A stretch of 64,000 bases of DNA from Streptomyces longhuiensis (GCF_020616555.1 NZ_CP085173.1:8572001-8636000), one strand, 5' to 3'; positions 24,146 to 32,739 are shown, counted from the stretch's first letter. The notes: a model not told the origin generated them from the sequence alone. Numbers and translations: made by a program.

Positions 24146-24955
24146 ATGTCGGTTCACCCGTCACCCCCGTCACACCACTCCGCCGTCGTCGCCCGACTGC
24201 GAGCAGCGGGCTGCGTCTTCGCCGAGGAAGAGGCGGACATCCTCCTGTCGACGGCCCGTACACCGGACGAACTCGCCGCGATGGTCGAGCGCCGCGTGGA
24301 GGGCCTGCCCCTCGAACACGTCGTCGGCTGGGCGGAGTTCTGCGGTCTGCGCATCACGCTCGAACCCGGTGTCTTCGTACCGCGGCGCCGCACCGAGTTC
24401 CTCGCCCGCCAGGCGGCCGCCCTCGCACCCGCCGGGGCCGTCGTGCTCGATCTGTGCTGCGGCAGCGGGGCCGTCGCCGCCGCGCTCGCCACCCACGCCG
24501 ACCCCGCCGAACTCCACGCGGCCGATCTGGACCCGGCCGCCGTGCGCTGCGCCCACCGGAACGTCTCGCGTTTCGGCGGCGAGGTCCACGAGGGCGACCT
24601 GTACGGGCCCCTGCCCGCGGCGCTCAGGGGCCGCGTCGACATCCTGGCCGCCAACGGCCCGTACGTCCCCACCGGCGACGTCGCCCTGCTCCCGCCCGAG
24701 GCCCGCGACCACGAGCGGCGCATGGCCCTCGACGGAGGCGTCGACGGGCTCGACATCATGCGCCGCGTCGCGGCCGGGGCCCCTCAGTGGCTCGCCCCGG
24801 GCGGACATCTCTTCGTGGAGACCAGCGAACAGCAGGCCGCCGAGGCCGTCGCGGCGGTCACCCGCAGCGGTCTGTCGGCCCGGGTGGTGACGGACGACGA
24901 CCTCTACGCGACCGTGGTCATCGGCACGAAGCGCCGTGCGGCGGGGGACGGGTAG
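24146..24955 (+). CDS. PrmC-related putative protein-glutamine N5-methyltransferase
   Basis: A 269-residue class I SAM-dependent methyltransferase of the HemK/PrmC-related group (TIGR03704 type). The SAM-binding motif is VVLDLCCGSGAVAAAL, the acidic loop is AADLDPAAV, and the catalytic loop reads ANGPYVPT in place of the canonical NPPY. True PrmC methylates the GGQ glutamine of release factors; the altered loop means the substrate here is uncertain. An N-terminal helical domain (residues 1-75) is of the PrmC type. It is monocistronic, convergent with the PHP gene, and has an unusually long leader. Confidence 0.8.
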   Translation: MSVHPSPPSHHSAVVARLRAAGCVFAEEEADILLSTARTPDELAAMVERRVEGLPLEHVVGWAEFCGLRITLEPGVFVPRRRTEFLARQAAALAPAGAVVLDLCCGSGAVAAALATHADPAELHAADLDPAAVRCAHRNVSRFGGEVHEGDLYGPLPAALRGRVDILAANGPYVPTGDVALLPPEARDHERRMALDGGVDGLDIMRRVAAGAPQWLAPGGHLFVETSEQQAAEAVAAVTRSGLSARVVTDDDLYATVVIGTKRRAAGDG

Positions 24956-24986
24956 CGAGCCCACCTCCGCGGGACACGCCTCGTGC

Positions 24987-26042
24987 CTACCCCGCCCGGC
25001 CGGGTACCCGGCGCGTCCGTGTCCACTCGAGGAGTTCGCCGGCCGGCCACGTGTTCACCACGCGGTCGGCCGGTACCTCGCACTCCTCGGCGCGGGCGCA
25101 GCCGAGAGGCTGCCAGTCGAGCTGCCCCGGTGCGTGCGCGTCCGTGTCGACGGAGAACAGCGTGCCCGCCGCCACCGCCTCGCGCAGCAGCCGACGCGGT
25201 GGGTCGAGGCGTTCGGGGCGGCTGTTGATCTCGACGGCGGTGCCCGACTCCGCGCACGCCGCGAACACGGCAGCCGCGTCGAACTGCGACTCGGGGCGGC
25301 CCCGCCCCACCTTGTTCCTTCCCGTCACGAGCCGTCCCGTGCAGTGGCCGAGCACGTCGGCGAGCGGGTTCGTCACCGCGGCCACCATCCGGCGCGTCAT
25401 CGCCGGAGCGTCCATGCGCAGCTTGGAGTGGACCGACACGACGACCACGTCGAGCTGGTCGAGGAGTTCGGGCTCCTGGTCCAGGGACCCGTCGGCGAGG
25501 ATGTCGCACTCGATGCCGGTGAGCAGCCGGAAGGGCGCCCAGCGCTCGTTCAACTCCGCCACTACGGCCAGCTGTTCACGTAACCGCTCCGGCGACAGGC
25601 CACGCGCCACCGTCAGGCGCGGAGAGTGGTCGGTCAGCACCGCCCACTCGTGCCCGAGGGCGATCGCCGCGCGGCCCATCTCCTCGACGGTGCTGCCGCC
25701 GTCCGACCAGTCGGAGTGCAGATGACAGTCGCCGCGCAGCAGCGCGCGCAGCCGCTCGCCGCCCTCGGCGAGCGGCGCCGCCGCGCCCTCGTTCTCCAGG
25801 CGCTCCAGATAGTCAGGCACCTCGCCCGCCAGTGCCTCCCGCACCACCTGCGCCGTCTTGGGCCCGACCCCCTTGAGCGATTCGAGCGTCCCGGCCGCGG
25901 CGCGCTCGGCCACCTCCCCGTCCGGCAGCGCGCCGAGCACCTGGGCGGCGGTACGGAAGGCTCCGGCCCGGTACGGGGGCGCGAGCGTGCGCTCCAGGAG
26001 GAAGGCGACCCGCTCCAGCGCCTCGACGGGTTGCATCGCCAT
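24987..26042 (-). CDS. PHP-domain phosphoesterase with helix-hairpin-helix (PolX-like, no polymerase)
   Basis: A 351-residue protein. Residues 5-75 resemble the PolX 8-kDa and helix-hairpin-helix region (LKGVGPKTAQVVREAL); the PHP metallophosphoesterase domain follows from about 103 with DCHLHSDWSDGG, LTDHSPRL, GIECDIL, VVSVHSKL, GHCTGRL and DTDAHAPG, covering the nine usual metal ligands. Bacterial PolX has a polymerase domain between these parts; here it is missing, leaving DNA-binding plus exonuclease or phosphatase functions. The ATG at 26042 follows AGGTGGGGA. Likely role is in DNA repair or nucleotide hydrolysis. It is convergent with the PrmC-like gene. Confidence 0.82.
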   Translation of the reverse strand: MAMQPVEALERVAFLLERTLAPPYRAGAFRTAAQVLGALPDGEVAERAAAGTLESLKGVGPKTAQVVREALAGEVPDYLERLENEGAAAPLAEGGERLRALLRGDCHLHSDWSDGGSTVEEMGRAAIALGHEWAVLTDHSPRLTVARGLSPERLREQLAVVAELNERWAPFRLLTGIECDILADGSLDQEPELLDQLDVVVVSVHSKLRMDAPAMTRRMVAAVTNPLADVLGHCTGRLVTGRNKVGRGRPESQFDAAAVFAACAESGTAVEINSRPERLDPPRRLLREAVAAGTLFSVDTDAHAPGQLDWQPLGCARAEECEVPADRVVNTWPAGELLEWTRTRRVPGRAG

Positions 26043-26100
26043 GGCCTTCCCCACCTCCCGCTCCCGCGTCGCGTCCCGCTTCCCTCCAGCGTGGCTCACC

Positions 26101-26124
26101 CCCGCGTGCGCCGCGACACGCGGG
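26101..26124. terminator. Terminator after the ribosomal protection gene
   Basis: CCCGCGTG (26101-26108) pairs perfectly with CACGCGGG (26117-26124) across an 8-nt loop. It lies 42 bp after the stop of the minus-strand GTPase gene and before the PHP gene start. Confidence 0.55.
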
Positions 26125-26165
26125 AGTCCCGGGGCGCGGGGGCGCGGCGCGGGCAGAACCGCCGC

Positions 26166-28085
26166 CTACGCCGCATGTTCCGGCGTACGGACGAGTCGGT
26201 CGCCGGACACCCGGGACCACCACACGCCCTCCCCGCGCGTCAGCCCCGGCAGCGCGAGCTCGGCCTCCCGGACCTTGCGGGCCGGAAGTGTGCCCGTGAC
26301 CACCCAGGACGTGGCGCCGCCTGTCGTGTCACCGAACTCGGCCTCCGCGGCGGAGAGCCGAGCGGTCACAGCGGCGAGCTTGTCCAGCGGGATCTCCGCC
26401 TCGAACGCGTGCACCGGCTCGTGCACCGTCGTCCCCGCCCGCCCCAGAGCACGACGCAGGACGAGACGCGTCAGCCCCCGGAAGTCCCCGGCGACACTGA
26501 TCGGCGAGCAGAACCCGGAGCGGACGAGCGTGACCCGGCAGTCCGTCACGGGCCACCCGCTCGGGCCCTCGCCGAGCGTCGCGTGCACCGTGTCCTCGAC
26601 GGCCAGGTGGAACGCGCGGGGCAGCGCGCCCAGCTCCGTCTCGTACGCGAAGACCCGCCCGGATCCCCGTGGTCCCGGCTCCACGCGCAGCCCGACCGTC
26701 GCGCAGAATCCCGTCGCGCGGCTGTTCGTGATGTCCTCGTACACCTCGACGGTGCCCGCGGGTCGCTCGACGCAGCGGATGCGGCTCGGCTCGAAGACGG
26801 CCTCGATGCCGTAGTCCTGGACGAGGGTCGCGGCCAGGACCTCCTTCTGCACCTCCCCGTAGAGCAGCAGGGCCGTGCTTCCGTCGGGCGCGGCCTCCGC
26901 GTGGATGAGCGGATCCTGCCCCGCGATGTCGAGGAGCGCGCTCCGCAGAGCCGCCGAGAGGCCGGGGCGCACGGCCCGTACCAGGGTCTCCAGCGTGGGC
27001 GGCGCGAAACCCGGCGCCCGGCCGGGGCCGTCGCGCGGGCCGAGCCGGTCGCCGACCCGGACGTCCGGCACGCCCCGCAGCTCACCGATGTTCCCGGCCG
27101 TGAGGGTGTGGGTCGTTCGCCCCACCACGTCGAGTCCGGTGGCTCGTCCGGGGATCTGGGTGACAGAGCCGTCGGACGAGTCCCGCAGGAACGTCATTCG
27201 CTGACGTTCCGTCATCTCTCCGTCGTACAGGCGGAGATAGGCCACTCGCTCGCCCGCCGGGCCGCGTCGTACCGCGAAAACGGTGCCACGCGGTGCTGCC
27301 TCCCGGTCTGGTGCGACCGGAGGGGGCGGGATCAACCGGGGGATTTCCTCGACGAGTTGGGCGACTCCCTGGCCACCGAGGGCCGAGCCGAACAGGACGG
27401 GGTGAACGGAGCCGTCCGCGGTGCGGGCCGCCAGGGCGCGGCGCAGGTCGGCGGCGGTCGGTTCGGGGCCGTCGACGAGGCCTGCGAGCACCGAGTCGTC
27501 GACCTCGGCGAGCGCTTCCGCGACAGCGGCCCGTACGGCCGGGTCGGCGAGGCGCCGCGGTTGCGTCCGGGCGTGCGGGGTGCCCGCGTCGTGGACTTCC
27601 GTGAGCGGCACGATGTGCGGGGTCAGACGGCGGCGGACCTCGTCGAGCAGCGCCTCGTCCCGCGCGCCCGCCCGGTCGATCTTGTTGACGAAAACGAGTG
27701 TGGGCAGCCGCAGCCGGCGCAGCGTCTTCAGGAGGACACGCGTCTGGGCCTGGACGCCCTCCACGGCGGACAGCAGGAGCACGGCGCCGTCGAGGACTTC
27801 GAGGGCGCGCTCGACCTCGGCGATGAAGTCGGAGTGCCCAGGAGTGTCGATCAGGTTGATCTGGACGTCGCCGACGGTGAACGCGGCGACGGCCGAGCGG
27901 ATCGTGATGCCGCGCTGCCGCTCGATCTCGCCCGTGTCGGTACGGGTGTCGCCCGCGTCGACGCTGCCGAGGCGGGTGATCGTGCCGGTGTCGAAGAGAA
28001 GGCGCTCGGTGAGGCTGGTCTTACCGGCGTCGACGTGGGCGAGAATGCCGATGTTCAGGGTGTGCCGCGGGGGCTGGGCATGCAT
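26166..28085 (-). CDS. Tet(M)/OtrA-like ribosomal protection GTPase
   Basis: A 639-residue EF-G-like translational GTPase of exactly Tet(M) length. G1 is AHVDAGKTS (16-24), the switch region contains ERQRGITIRSA, G3 is DTPGH (80-84) and G4 is NKID (134-137). The C-terminal EF-G IV/V-like region is present (SGFCSPISVAGDFRGL, then GTTVHEPVHAFEAEIP). Tet(M) and OtrA remove tetracyclines from the ribosome. Chromosomal Streptomyces homologues are common and several have unproven activity, so resistance is an inference. The ATG at 28085 (MHAQPPRHTLNIGILAHVDA) is the family start; the frame is open to 28190. It is monocistronic with a terminator behind it. Confidence 0.88.
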   Translation of the reverse strand: MHAQPPRHTLNIGILAHVDAGKTSLTERLLFDTGTITRLGSVDAGDTRTDTGEIERQRGITIRSAVAAFTVGDVQINLIDTPGHSDFIAEVERALEVLDGAVLLLSAVEGVQAQTRVLLKTLRRLRLPTLVFVNKIDRAGARDEALLDEVRRRLTPHIVPLTEVHDAGTPHARTQPRRLADPAVRAAVAEALAEVDDSVLAGLVDGPEPTAADLRRALAARTADGSVHPVLFGSALGGQGVAQLVEEIPRLIPPPPVAPDREAAPRGTVFAVRRGPAGERVAYLRLYDGEMTERQRMTFLRDSSDGSVTQIPGRATGLDVVGRTTHTLTAGNIGELRGVPDVRVGDRLGPRDGPGRAPGFAPPTLETLVRAVRPGLSAALRSALLDIAGQDPLIHAEAAPDGSTALLLYGEVQKEVLAATLVQDYGIEAVFEPSRIRCVERPAGTVEVYEDITNSRATGFCATVGLRVEPGPRGSGRVFAYETELGALPRAFHLAVEDTVHATLGEGPSGWPVTDCRVTLVRSGFCSPISVAGDFRGLTRLVLRRALGRAGTTVHEPVHAFEAEIPLDKLAAVTARLSAAEAEFGDTTGGATSWVVTGTLPARKVREAELALPGLTRGEGVWWSRVSGDRLVRTPEHAA

Positions 28086-28269
28086 GGAAGGTCGAGTCCT
28101 CGAAAGAGTTCGTCCGGTCAGGGCGCTGAACTGCTTCGAAGGAATGACGCATTCCGTGCTCCAGGGCTGTCGGGGGCGTGGCCCGACCATGATGCGGGGC
28201 GACAGCTGGGCCTGCGCAACTCATTTTCCGGCGTCCGGCGTCCGGCGCTCCCGGTTCCGGCAAGGGGTG

Positions 28270-28764
28270 TCAGCCCGAGAACTGCCGTACGTACCGCTTC
28301 TGCCAGGGCGTCTCCACCGCGTGCGCGTCGTAGTTCCCGCGCACGAACTGCACGGCGCGGTCGGCCGGAACGCCGTCCAGGACGGCCAGGCAGGCCAGCG
28401 CCGTCCCGGTGCGCCCGCGGCCGCCACCGCACGCGAACTCGACCCGCTCCCCGGCGGCCCGCTCCCACGCGTCCGTGAACACCTCCCGGGCCTCCGCACG
28501 GTTGCTCGGCAGCCAGAAGTCGGGCCACCGCAGCCATCGTGACTCCCATGCCACTTCGGGCGGCCGCCGGCCGAGGAGATGGACCGCGTACGAGGGCGAG
28601 GGGCCCGGCGGGAGCGGGCGGCGCAGGCCGCGCCCGCGAACCGTCCGTCCGGAGGGCAGAAGCAGCACGCCGGCGGCGCCCACCTCCCAGCGACCTCCGG
28701 CGCCCGCTTCCCACGGACCCCCGCCGCCCGTCCCGGACGCCGATCCGGATTCGAACTCGTTCAT
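28270..28764 (-). CDS. Protein-tyrosine-phosphatase-like protein
   Basis: A 164-residue cytoplasmic protein with the CX5R phosphatase loop C112-GGGRG-R118 followed by TGTALACLAVLDG, the pattern of dual-specificity or atypical tyrosine phosphatases. A candidate general acid lies in WLRWPDFWLPSN. The first ~25 residues are glycine-rich and disordered. Substrate could be a phosphoprotein or phosphoinositide-like molecule. The ATG at 28764 is preceded by GTGGAG. It is divergent from the EamA gene at 28909 and sits behind the Tet(M)-like gene on the same strand with 184 bp between. Confidence 0.8.
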   Translation of the reverse strand: MNEFESGSASGTGGGGPWEAGAGGRWEVGAAGVLLLPSGRTVRGRGLRRPLPPGPSPSYAVHLLGRRPPEVAWESRWLRWPDFWLPSNRAEAREVFTDAWERAAGERVEFACGGGRGRTGTALACLAVLDGVPADRAVQFVRGNYDAHAVETPWQKRYVRQFSG

Positions 28765-28908
28765 CCGCACTCCACCCCATCCGCGACCGCTCGGTCTCCA
28801 CCATGTCCAGGGCGAGCCATCGTCTCCCGAAACCCAATGATTTTCCCGTGACTTGGATGCCGGCGGTGACAGACTCGACGGACGCGTGACCACGACTCGG
28901 AGGAGAGG

Positions 28909-29949
28909 ATGCGCGAGGGCGTGACCAACAAGAGGCGTCTCCCGGCGGCCGGGCGCGCGCTCGTGCCACTGCTCGCGACGGTACTCGTCGCACTGCTCGC
29001 CGGGACCTGGCTCATGTCCGGCGCCCTCGTGCAGGCCGCCGGGCCCCCGACGGTCGCCACGGGGCGCACCGCTGTGTGCTGCGCCGTCCTCACCGCCTTC
29101 GCGGCCGCCCGTTCCTCGGGGCGCGCGCAACTGCGTCAAGTATCCCAACGCCCGTGGCTGGTCTGCTTGTTGGCCCTGCTCGGCTTCGCCGGATACGCGG
29201 CGGGCACGCTCTTCGCCATCCCGCGCGTCGGCACCTCCCTCACGAATCTCGTCGTCGCCCTCATGCCGTGCGCGGGCGTCGCGATCGGCGCGCTCTGGTT
29301 CGGCGAGCGCGCGAGCGCGCGCTCCGTGCTCGGCGCCCTCCTCGCGACGGCGGCGACGGGCGCCTACGCGGCACTCGGCGGTCAGGGCACCCTCGACGCA
29401 GCGGGGCTGCTCCTGGCGCTCGCGGGGATGCTCGGGTTCGCGGTGTACGGGTTCCTCTACCGGCGCACCCTCGCCGGACTGCCACCGCTGGCCGTACTGC
29501 CGGTGCTCCTCGCCGCCGCCACCGTCATGCTGCTGCCCCTCACCCTGCCGGGGCTCCTCGCGCATCCCCCGTCGCCGGCGCAGTGGGCGGGGATCACGCT
29601 GCTCGGGGGCGCCGTGTACGCCCCCGCCTACCTGGTGCAGCACCGGCTGATCCTGCTCAAGGGGCCCGTCTTCACCGCCGCCGTCCAGCTCGCCGTGCCG
29701 TTCACGGTGCGGATCGGCGACTGGGCGCTGGGCACGGCGGGTGCTCCGGGGGTCACCGAGGCCGCGCTGCTCGCCGCCGCGTGCGCGGGCATCGCCCTTG
29801 TCACGCTGGAGCGTCGACGGCCCGGGAGCGGTGTGAGCGCTCCCGGGCCGTCAGTGACTCCCGATTCCGTTGGATCTGCCGACTCTTCTGGGGCGGTGGT
29901 GCCTACTACGTTGCCCGATTGCTCTTCATCGACAGGCTCGCGCACATGA
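28909..29949 (+). CDS. EamA/DMT-family transporter with read-through C-terminus
   Basis: A 346-residue protein whose first ~305 residues are a ten-helix EamA exporter in two repeats (VALLAGTWLMSGALVQAAG; then YLVQHRLILLKGPVFTAAVQL at the end of the second). The conserved fold ends at IALVTLERRR. The remaining ~40 residues (Ser/Pro/Gly-rich) are encoded across a perfect 15-bp terminator-like hairpin at 29816-29852 and overlap the convergent SPW gene by 44 bp. The simplest reading is that the original stop was lost and the frame now extends through the terminator. Substrate unknown. Confidence 0.82.
   Translation: MREGVTNKRRLPAAGRALVPLLATVLVALLAGTWLMSGALVQAAGPPTVATGRTAVCCAVLTAFAAARSSGRAQLRQVSQRPWLVCLLALLGFAGYAAGTLFAIPRVGTSLTNLVVALMPCAGVAIGALWFGERASARSVLGALLATAATGAYAALGGQGTLDAAGLLLALAGMLGFAVYGFLYRRTLAGLPPLAVLPVLLAAATVMLLPLTLPGLLAHPPSPAQWAGITLLGGAVYAPAYLVQHRLILLKGPVFTAAVQLAVPFTVRIGDWALGTAGAPGVTEAALLAAACAGIALVTLERRRPGSGVSAPGPSVTPDSVGSADSSGAVVPTTLPDCSSSTGSRT
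29816..29852. terminator. Terminator-like hairpin inside the EamA reading frame
   Basis: A 15-bp perfect stem (29816-29830 with 29838-29852) closes a 7-nt loop GTGTGAG. It lies between the conserved end of the transporter and the convergent SPW gene, where a bidirectional terminator would be expected. Confidence 0.75.
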
Positions 29950-30343
29950 GCCCGAGCAGGACGATGAGACCACCGATGATCACGTTGTTGAGGATGACTC
30001 CCAGGTCTGGGCTGGAGCCCACGACCCACGGCGCGATGATCATCCAGGCGCCCATGGCGCACATGGCCCAGCTGAGGCCGTACATACGGGCCGGGGTGAC
30101 GGCGAACCCGACGGCCAGGACTCCGATCGCGATACCCATGATCAGGTTATGGGTCGCGAGCTGCGGCTGGGTGGCGCTGTAGTGGACCACCCAGGGGGAG
30201 ATGGCGCAGTAGAGACCGATCAGGAAGACCGGTGCGTCCATGAGCGCCACATCGCGGCCACCGAGTACGCGCGCGTACCGGTCCCGCATTTCCGAGACAT
30301 CAGGGTGACTGGAGAGGTCAGTCCTGTGGTGAACGTCGGCCAT
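29906..30343 (-). CDS. SPW-repeat integral membrane protein
   Basis: A 145-residue membrane protein with four predicted helices and the two SPW motifs that define the family, SPWVVHY and APWVVGS, each at a helix end. An N-terminal ~40-residue soluble segment (DLSSHPDVSEMRDRYARVLGG) precedes the first helix. The ATG at 30343 follows AAGGAG at 9 nt; an upstream in-frame start at 30409 is rejected for that reason. SPW proteins occur widely in actinobacteria and rhizobia with no established role. Confidence 0.87.
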   Translation of the reverse strand: MADVHHRTDLSSHPDVSEMRDRYARVLGGRDVALMDAPVFLIGLYCAISPWVVHYSATQPQLATHNLIMGIAIGVLAVGFAVTPARMYGLSWAMCAMGAWMIIAPWVVGSSPDLGVILNNVIIGGLIVLLGLMCASLSMKSNRAT

Positions 30344-30420
30344 GAGAATCGACTCCTTAGGTTTCGAAGCCTGACCGCGCAGCGCGGCGGGCTGCCACGC
30401 ACCTCTCATTCTGCGCTTAT

Positions 30421-31602
30421 TTAATCCTTATGTGTACCTGTGGTGGGAATGAGGTGCCGATTGGGGCGAATCGCCGCCTCGGCGAGGTCTGGAATCTCCG
30501 CGACGGTCACGCCCGCGCCCTCCAGGATTCCGATGCCGTCGGCGCCCGCCACGAAGGTGTCGGGCTCCCGCCAGGCCGTCACCACGCGCCGCGCGCCCGC
30601 GTCGAGGATGAGCCGGGCGCAGGGCTTGGGCCGTGACGCGCGGCGGGCGCACGGTTCGAGGCTGCTGTAGACGGTGGCGGTACGCAGCCGGGGGTCCGCC
30701 GGATCGATCTTGGCGAGCGCCGCCTCCTCGGCGTGCACGACCGGATCGCCGCCCTCCCGGGAGTGACCGCGTGCCAGCTCCGTGCCGTCACTCGAGACGA
30801 TCACCGCGCCGACGCTGAACGCCGTTTCGGAGGGCGGGCAGTCCGCGGCGAGGGCGCAGGCGAGGGCGAGCCAGTGCCGGTCGGCCGCGGTGGGGGAGTC
30901 GTCGGTGCCGGGCGCGCAGGGCGCGTACCGCATCAGCACCACGTCGCCGACGGGGCGGGTCTCCAGGAGCCGCATCCGGTGCCGGCTGCCGCCGGGGTAC
31001 GCGCCGGAGCCGAAGAGCCGGGGCGCGTCCGGTTCGCCCACGACGAGCGGCGCCAGGGCCAGCTGCACCTCGTCGGCCAGGCCGCGCTGGAGCAGTTGGG
31101 TGTGGACCCGGGCGCCCCCCTCCACCATCAGGCGCCGCACGCCGTGGGCCGAGGCCAGGTCGTCGAGCACTCTCGCCCAGTCGACGGTGTCCCCGAGGGC
31201 GACGACCTCGGCGAGCGCGCCGAGCCGCTCCCTTGCGAGGACCGCCCCGGCGTCGGTGGTGTACACGACCTTGCCGCCGCCCGTCGTCCAGAACGGGTCC
31301 CCCGCGTCCAGGTCGCCCGATGCGGTCACCGCCACCTTCAGCGGATACGCGGGCAGCCCGGCGGCCACCCGGTCGGCGCGCCGCTGCGCCGACTTGACCA
31401 GGAGCCGTGGCCGGTCGGCCCGCAGGGTGCCCGCCCCCACGAGGATCGCGTCGCACGACGCACGCACCGCGTCGACCCGGTCGAAGTCCTCGGCGTTGGA
31501 CAGGAGCAGGCGCTCGGGTCCCGCGTCGTCCAGGCAGCCGTCGAGGGAGACGGCGGCCGACAGCAGGACGTACGGGCGGGACGGGCGGGACGGCTGGGAC
31601 AT
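30421..31602 (-). CDS. RibD-like protein with reversed domain order (reductase then deaminase)
   Basis: A 393-residue two-domain protein. Residues ~8-230 are a RibD_C/dihydrofolate-reductase-type reductase (PYVLLSAAVSLDGCLDD, ILVGAGTLRADRP, RRLMVEGGARVHTQLL). Residues ~240-370 are a cytidine-deaminase-fold domain with zinc ligands H290 in VVHAEE, C318 and C328 in EPCARRASRPKPC. Canonical bacterial RibD has the deaminase first. It could catalyse both RibD steps of riboflavin synthesis in swapped order, or a related pterin or deazapurine reaction. It stands alone, away from other rib genes, so a housekeeping role is not demonstrated. The ATG at 31602 matches the start of the fold. Confidence 0.85.
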   Translation of the reverse strand: MSQPSRPSRPYVLLSAAVSLDGCLDDAGPERLLLSNAEDFDRVDAVRASCDAILVGAGTLRADRPRLLVKSAQRRADRVAAGLPAYPLKVAVTASGDLDAGDPFWTTGGGKVVYTTDAGAVLARERLGALAEVVALGDTVDWARVLDDLASAHGVRRLMVEGGARVHTQLLQRGLADEVQLALAPLVVGEPDAPRLFGSGAYPGGSRHRMRLLETRPVGDVVLMRYAPCAPGTDDSPTAADRHWLALACALAADCPPSETAFSVGAVIVSSDGTELARGHSREGGDPVVHAEEAALAKIDPADPRLRTATVYSSLEPCARRASRPKPCARLILDAGARRVVTAWREPDTFVAGADGIGILEGAGVTVAEIPDLAEAAIRPNRHLIPTTGTHKD

Positions 31603-31721
31603 GGCGGCTCCGGGTCCGGGGGGCGCGAGCTGTGCTGCTTCAACCTTCGAACACTATCCGGGAGCTGCCACGGCCGACGGGGGCCGTCGCCGCAGGCAGC
31701 GGCTGCCCGAGCTTGCATGCC

Positions 31722-31751
31722 TTGACTGGCATATAACCGGCGAGGCATATT
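31722..31751 (+). promoter_or_regulatory. Promoter of the ArsR-SRPBCC operon, probably leaderless
   Basis: TTGACT (31722-31727) and CATATT (31746-31751) are separated by 18 bp. Transcription would begin about 7 nt later, at or next to the ArsR ATG at 31758, so the mRNA should be leaderless. The -10 region overlaps the second of two GGCATAT direct repeats (31728-31734, 31744-31750), which may bind the ArsR protein. Confidence 0.6.
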
Positions 31752-31757
31752 GAGGTC

Positions 31758-32096
31758 ATGCCCGCCTCCGCCGTCTGGACCGCACTCGCCGACCCGCACC
31801 GCCGCGCCATCGTCGCGCTGCTGCTCGAGCGTCCGCGGCCGGTCGGTGAGATCGTCGAGGCGTGCGGCCTGAGCCAGCCCAGCACCTCGAAGCACCTGCG
31901 GGTGCTGCGCGAGGCGGGCCTGGTCGACGTCGAACAGGAAGCCCAGCGCCGTGTCTACCGGCTCCGCCCCGGGCCGGTCGCCGAGCTCGACGCCTGGCTC
32001 GAGCCCTACCGGCGCCTGTGGAACGACCGCCTCGACGCACTCGGGCGCCGCCTCGACGCCCACGCCCCCGAGGACGACGAACCAGCGAAGGACTGA
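31758..32096 (+). CDS. ArsR-family transcriptional regulator
   Basis: A 112-residue ArsR/SmtB winged-helix protein (helix-turn-helix PVGEIVEACGLSQPSTSKHLRVLREAGL at residues ~28-55). It lacks the CxC metal site of true arsenic sensors and matches the non-metal group that is nearly always followed by an SRPBCC gene, as here. No ribosome-binding site precedes the ATG; the promoter position suggests a leaderless transcript. The SRPBCC gene starts 5 bp after its stop. It probably represses its own two-gene operon. Confidence 0.92.
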   Translation: MPASAVWTALADPHRRAIVALLLERPRPVGEIVEACGLSQPSTSKHLRVLREAGLVDVEQEAQRRVYRLRPGPVAELDAWLEPYRRLWNDRLDALGRRLDAHAPEDDEPAKD

Positions 32097-32101
32097 AGGC
32101 C

Positions 32102-32644
32102 ATGACCACCCCGCACCCCGGCCCCGCCGGCAGCTACGCCCCGCTCGACGACGGCCGCCCCGCCGTCCGCTTCACCCGCACGTACGACCACGCGATCGAG
32201 CGGGTCTGGCGATACGTCACCGACCCCGCCGAACTCGCGCACTGGTTCCCTTCCCAGGTCGAGATCGAGCTGCGCGAGGGCGGCGTGATCCGTTTCCACG
32301 GCGACCCGAACATGCCGGAGTCGACCGGCCGCGTCCTCGCCGTGGACGCGCCGCGCCACCTCTCGTTCAGCTGGGGCGGCGACGAACTCCGCTTCGACCT
32401 GGAGGCGCTCGACGAGGGGCACACCCGCTTCACCCTGACCAATGTCCTGGAGGCCGCCGACACCGCGGCCCGTAACGCCGCGGGCTGGGAGGTCTGCCTC
32501 GACGCCCTGGACGCGGCCGACCGCGGCGAGAGCTTCGACGGCCCGCACGCGGGGACGCTCGCCCCGTGGAAGGTCCGCTACGACGCGTACGTCGAGGCCG
32601 GATTGCCTTCGGGCGCGCCGGTCCCGGGCATGGACGAGGCGTAA
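32102..32644 (+). CDS. SRPBCC (AHSA1-like) ligand-binding protein
   Basis: A 180-residue START-like protein of the activator-of-Hsp90-ATPase C-terminal group: RFTRTYDHAIERVWRYVTDPAELAHWFP, then LSFSWGGDELRFDLEALDEGHTRFTLTN. The fold is a hydrophobic-cavity helix-grip barrel that binds small ligands. It is co-transcribed with an ArsR-type regulator, a very common actinobacterial pair whose ligand is generally unknown. The ATG at 32102 gives the domain start; the frame is open far upstream but overlaps ArsR. A tandem heptamer array begins 19 bp after its stop. Confidence 0.9.
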   Translation: MTTPHPGPAGSYAPLDDGRPAVRFTRTYDHAIERVWRYVTDPAELAHWFPSQVEIELREGGVIRFHGDPNMPESTGRVLAVDAPRHLSFSWGGDELRFDLEALDEGHTRFTLTNVLEAADTAARNAAGWEVCLDALDAADRGESFDGPHAGTLAPWKVRYDAYVEAGLPSGAPVPGMDEA

Positions 32645-32662
32645 GCCCGTCCCTTACGGAGC

Positions 32663-32739
32663 GCCGTCAGCCGTCAGCCGTCAGCCGTCAGCCGTCAGCC
32701 GTCAGCCGTCAGCCGTCAGCCGTCAGCCGTCAGCCGTCC
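32663..32739. repeat. Tandem heptamer array, GCCGTCA x 10 plus one variant
   Basis: Ten perfect copies of GCCGTCA run from 32663 to 32732, then one GCCGTCC (32733-32739). The array lies between the convergent SRPBCC and PAS-LuxR genes. On the minus strand it reads TGACGGC repeated, so TGA occurs in every frame, and the stop codon of the LuxR gene is inside the array. Confidence 0.95.

Noticed and set aside
25626..28478. 950-codon plus-strand frame
   Set aside because: Antisense to the PHP and Tet(M)-like genes; no domain in its own translation.
32663..32739. CRISPR array
   Set aside because: The repeats are 7 bp and contiguous without spacers, and no cas genes are present.
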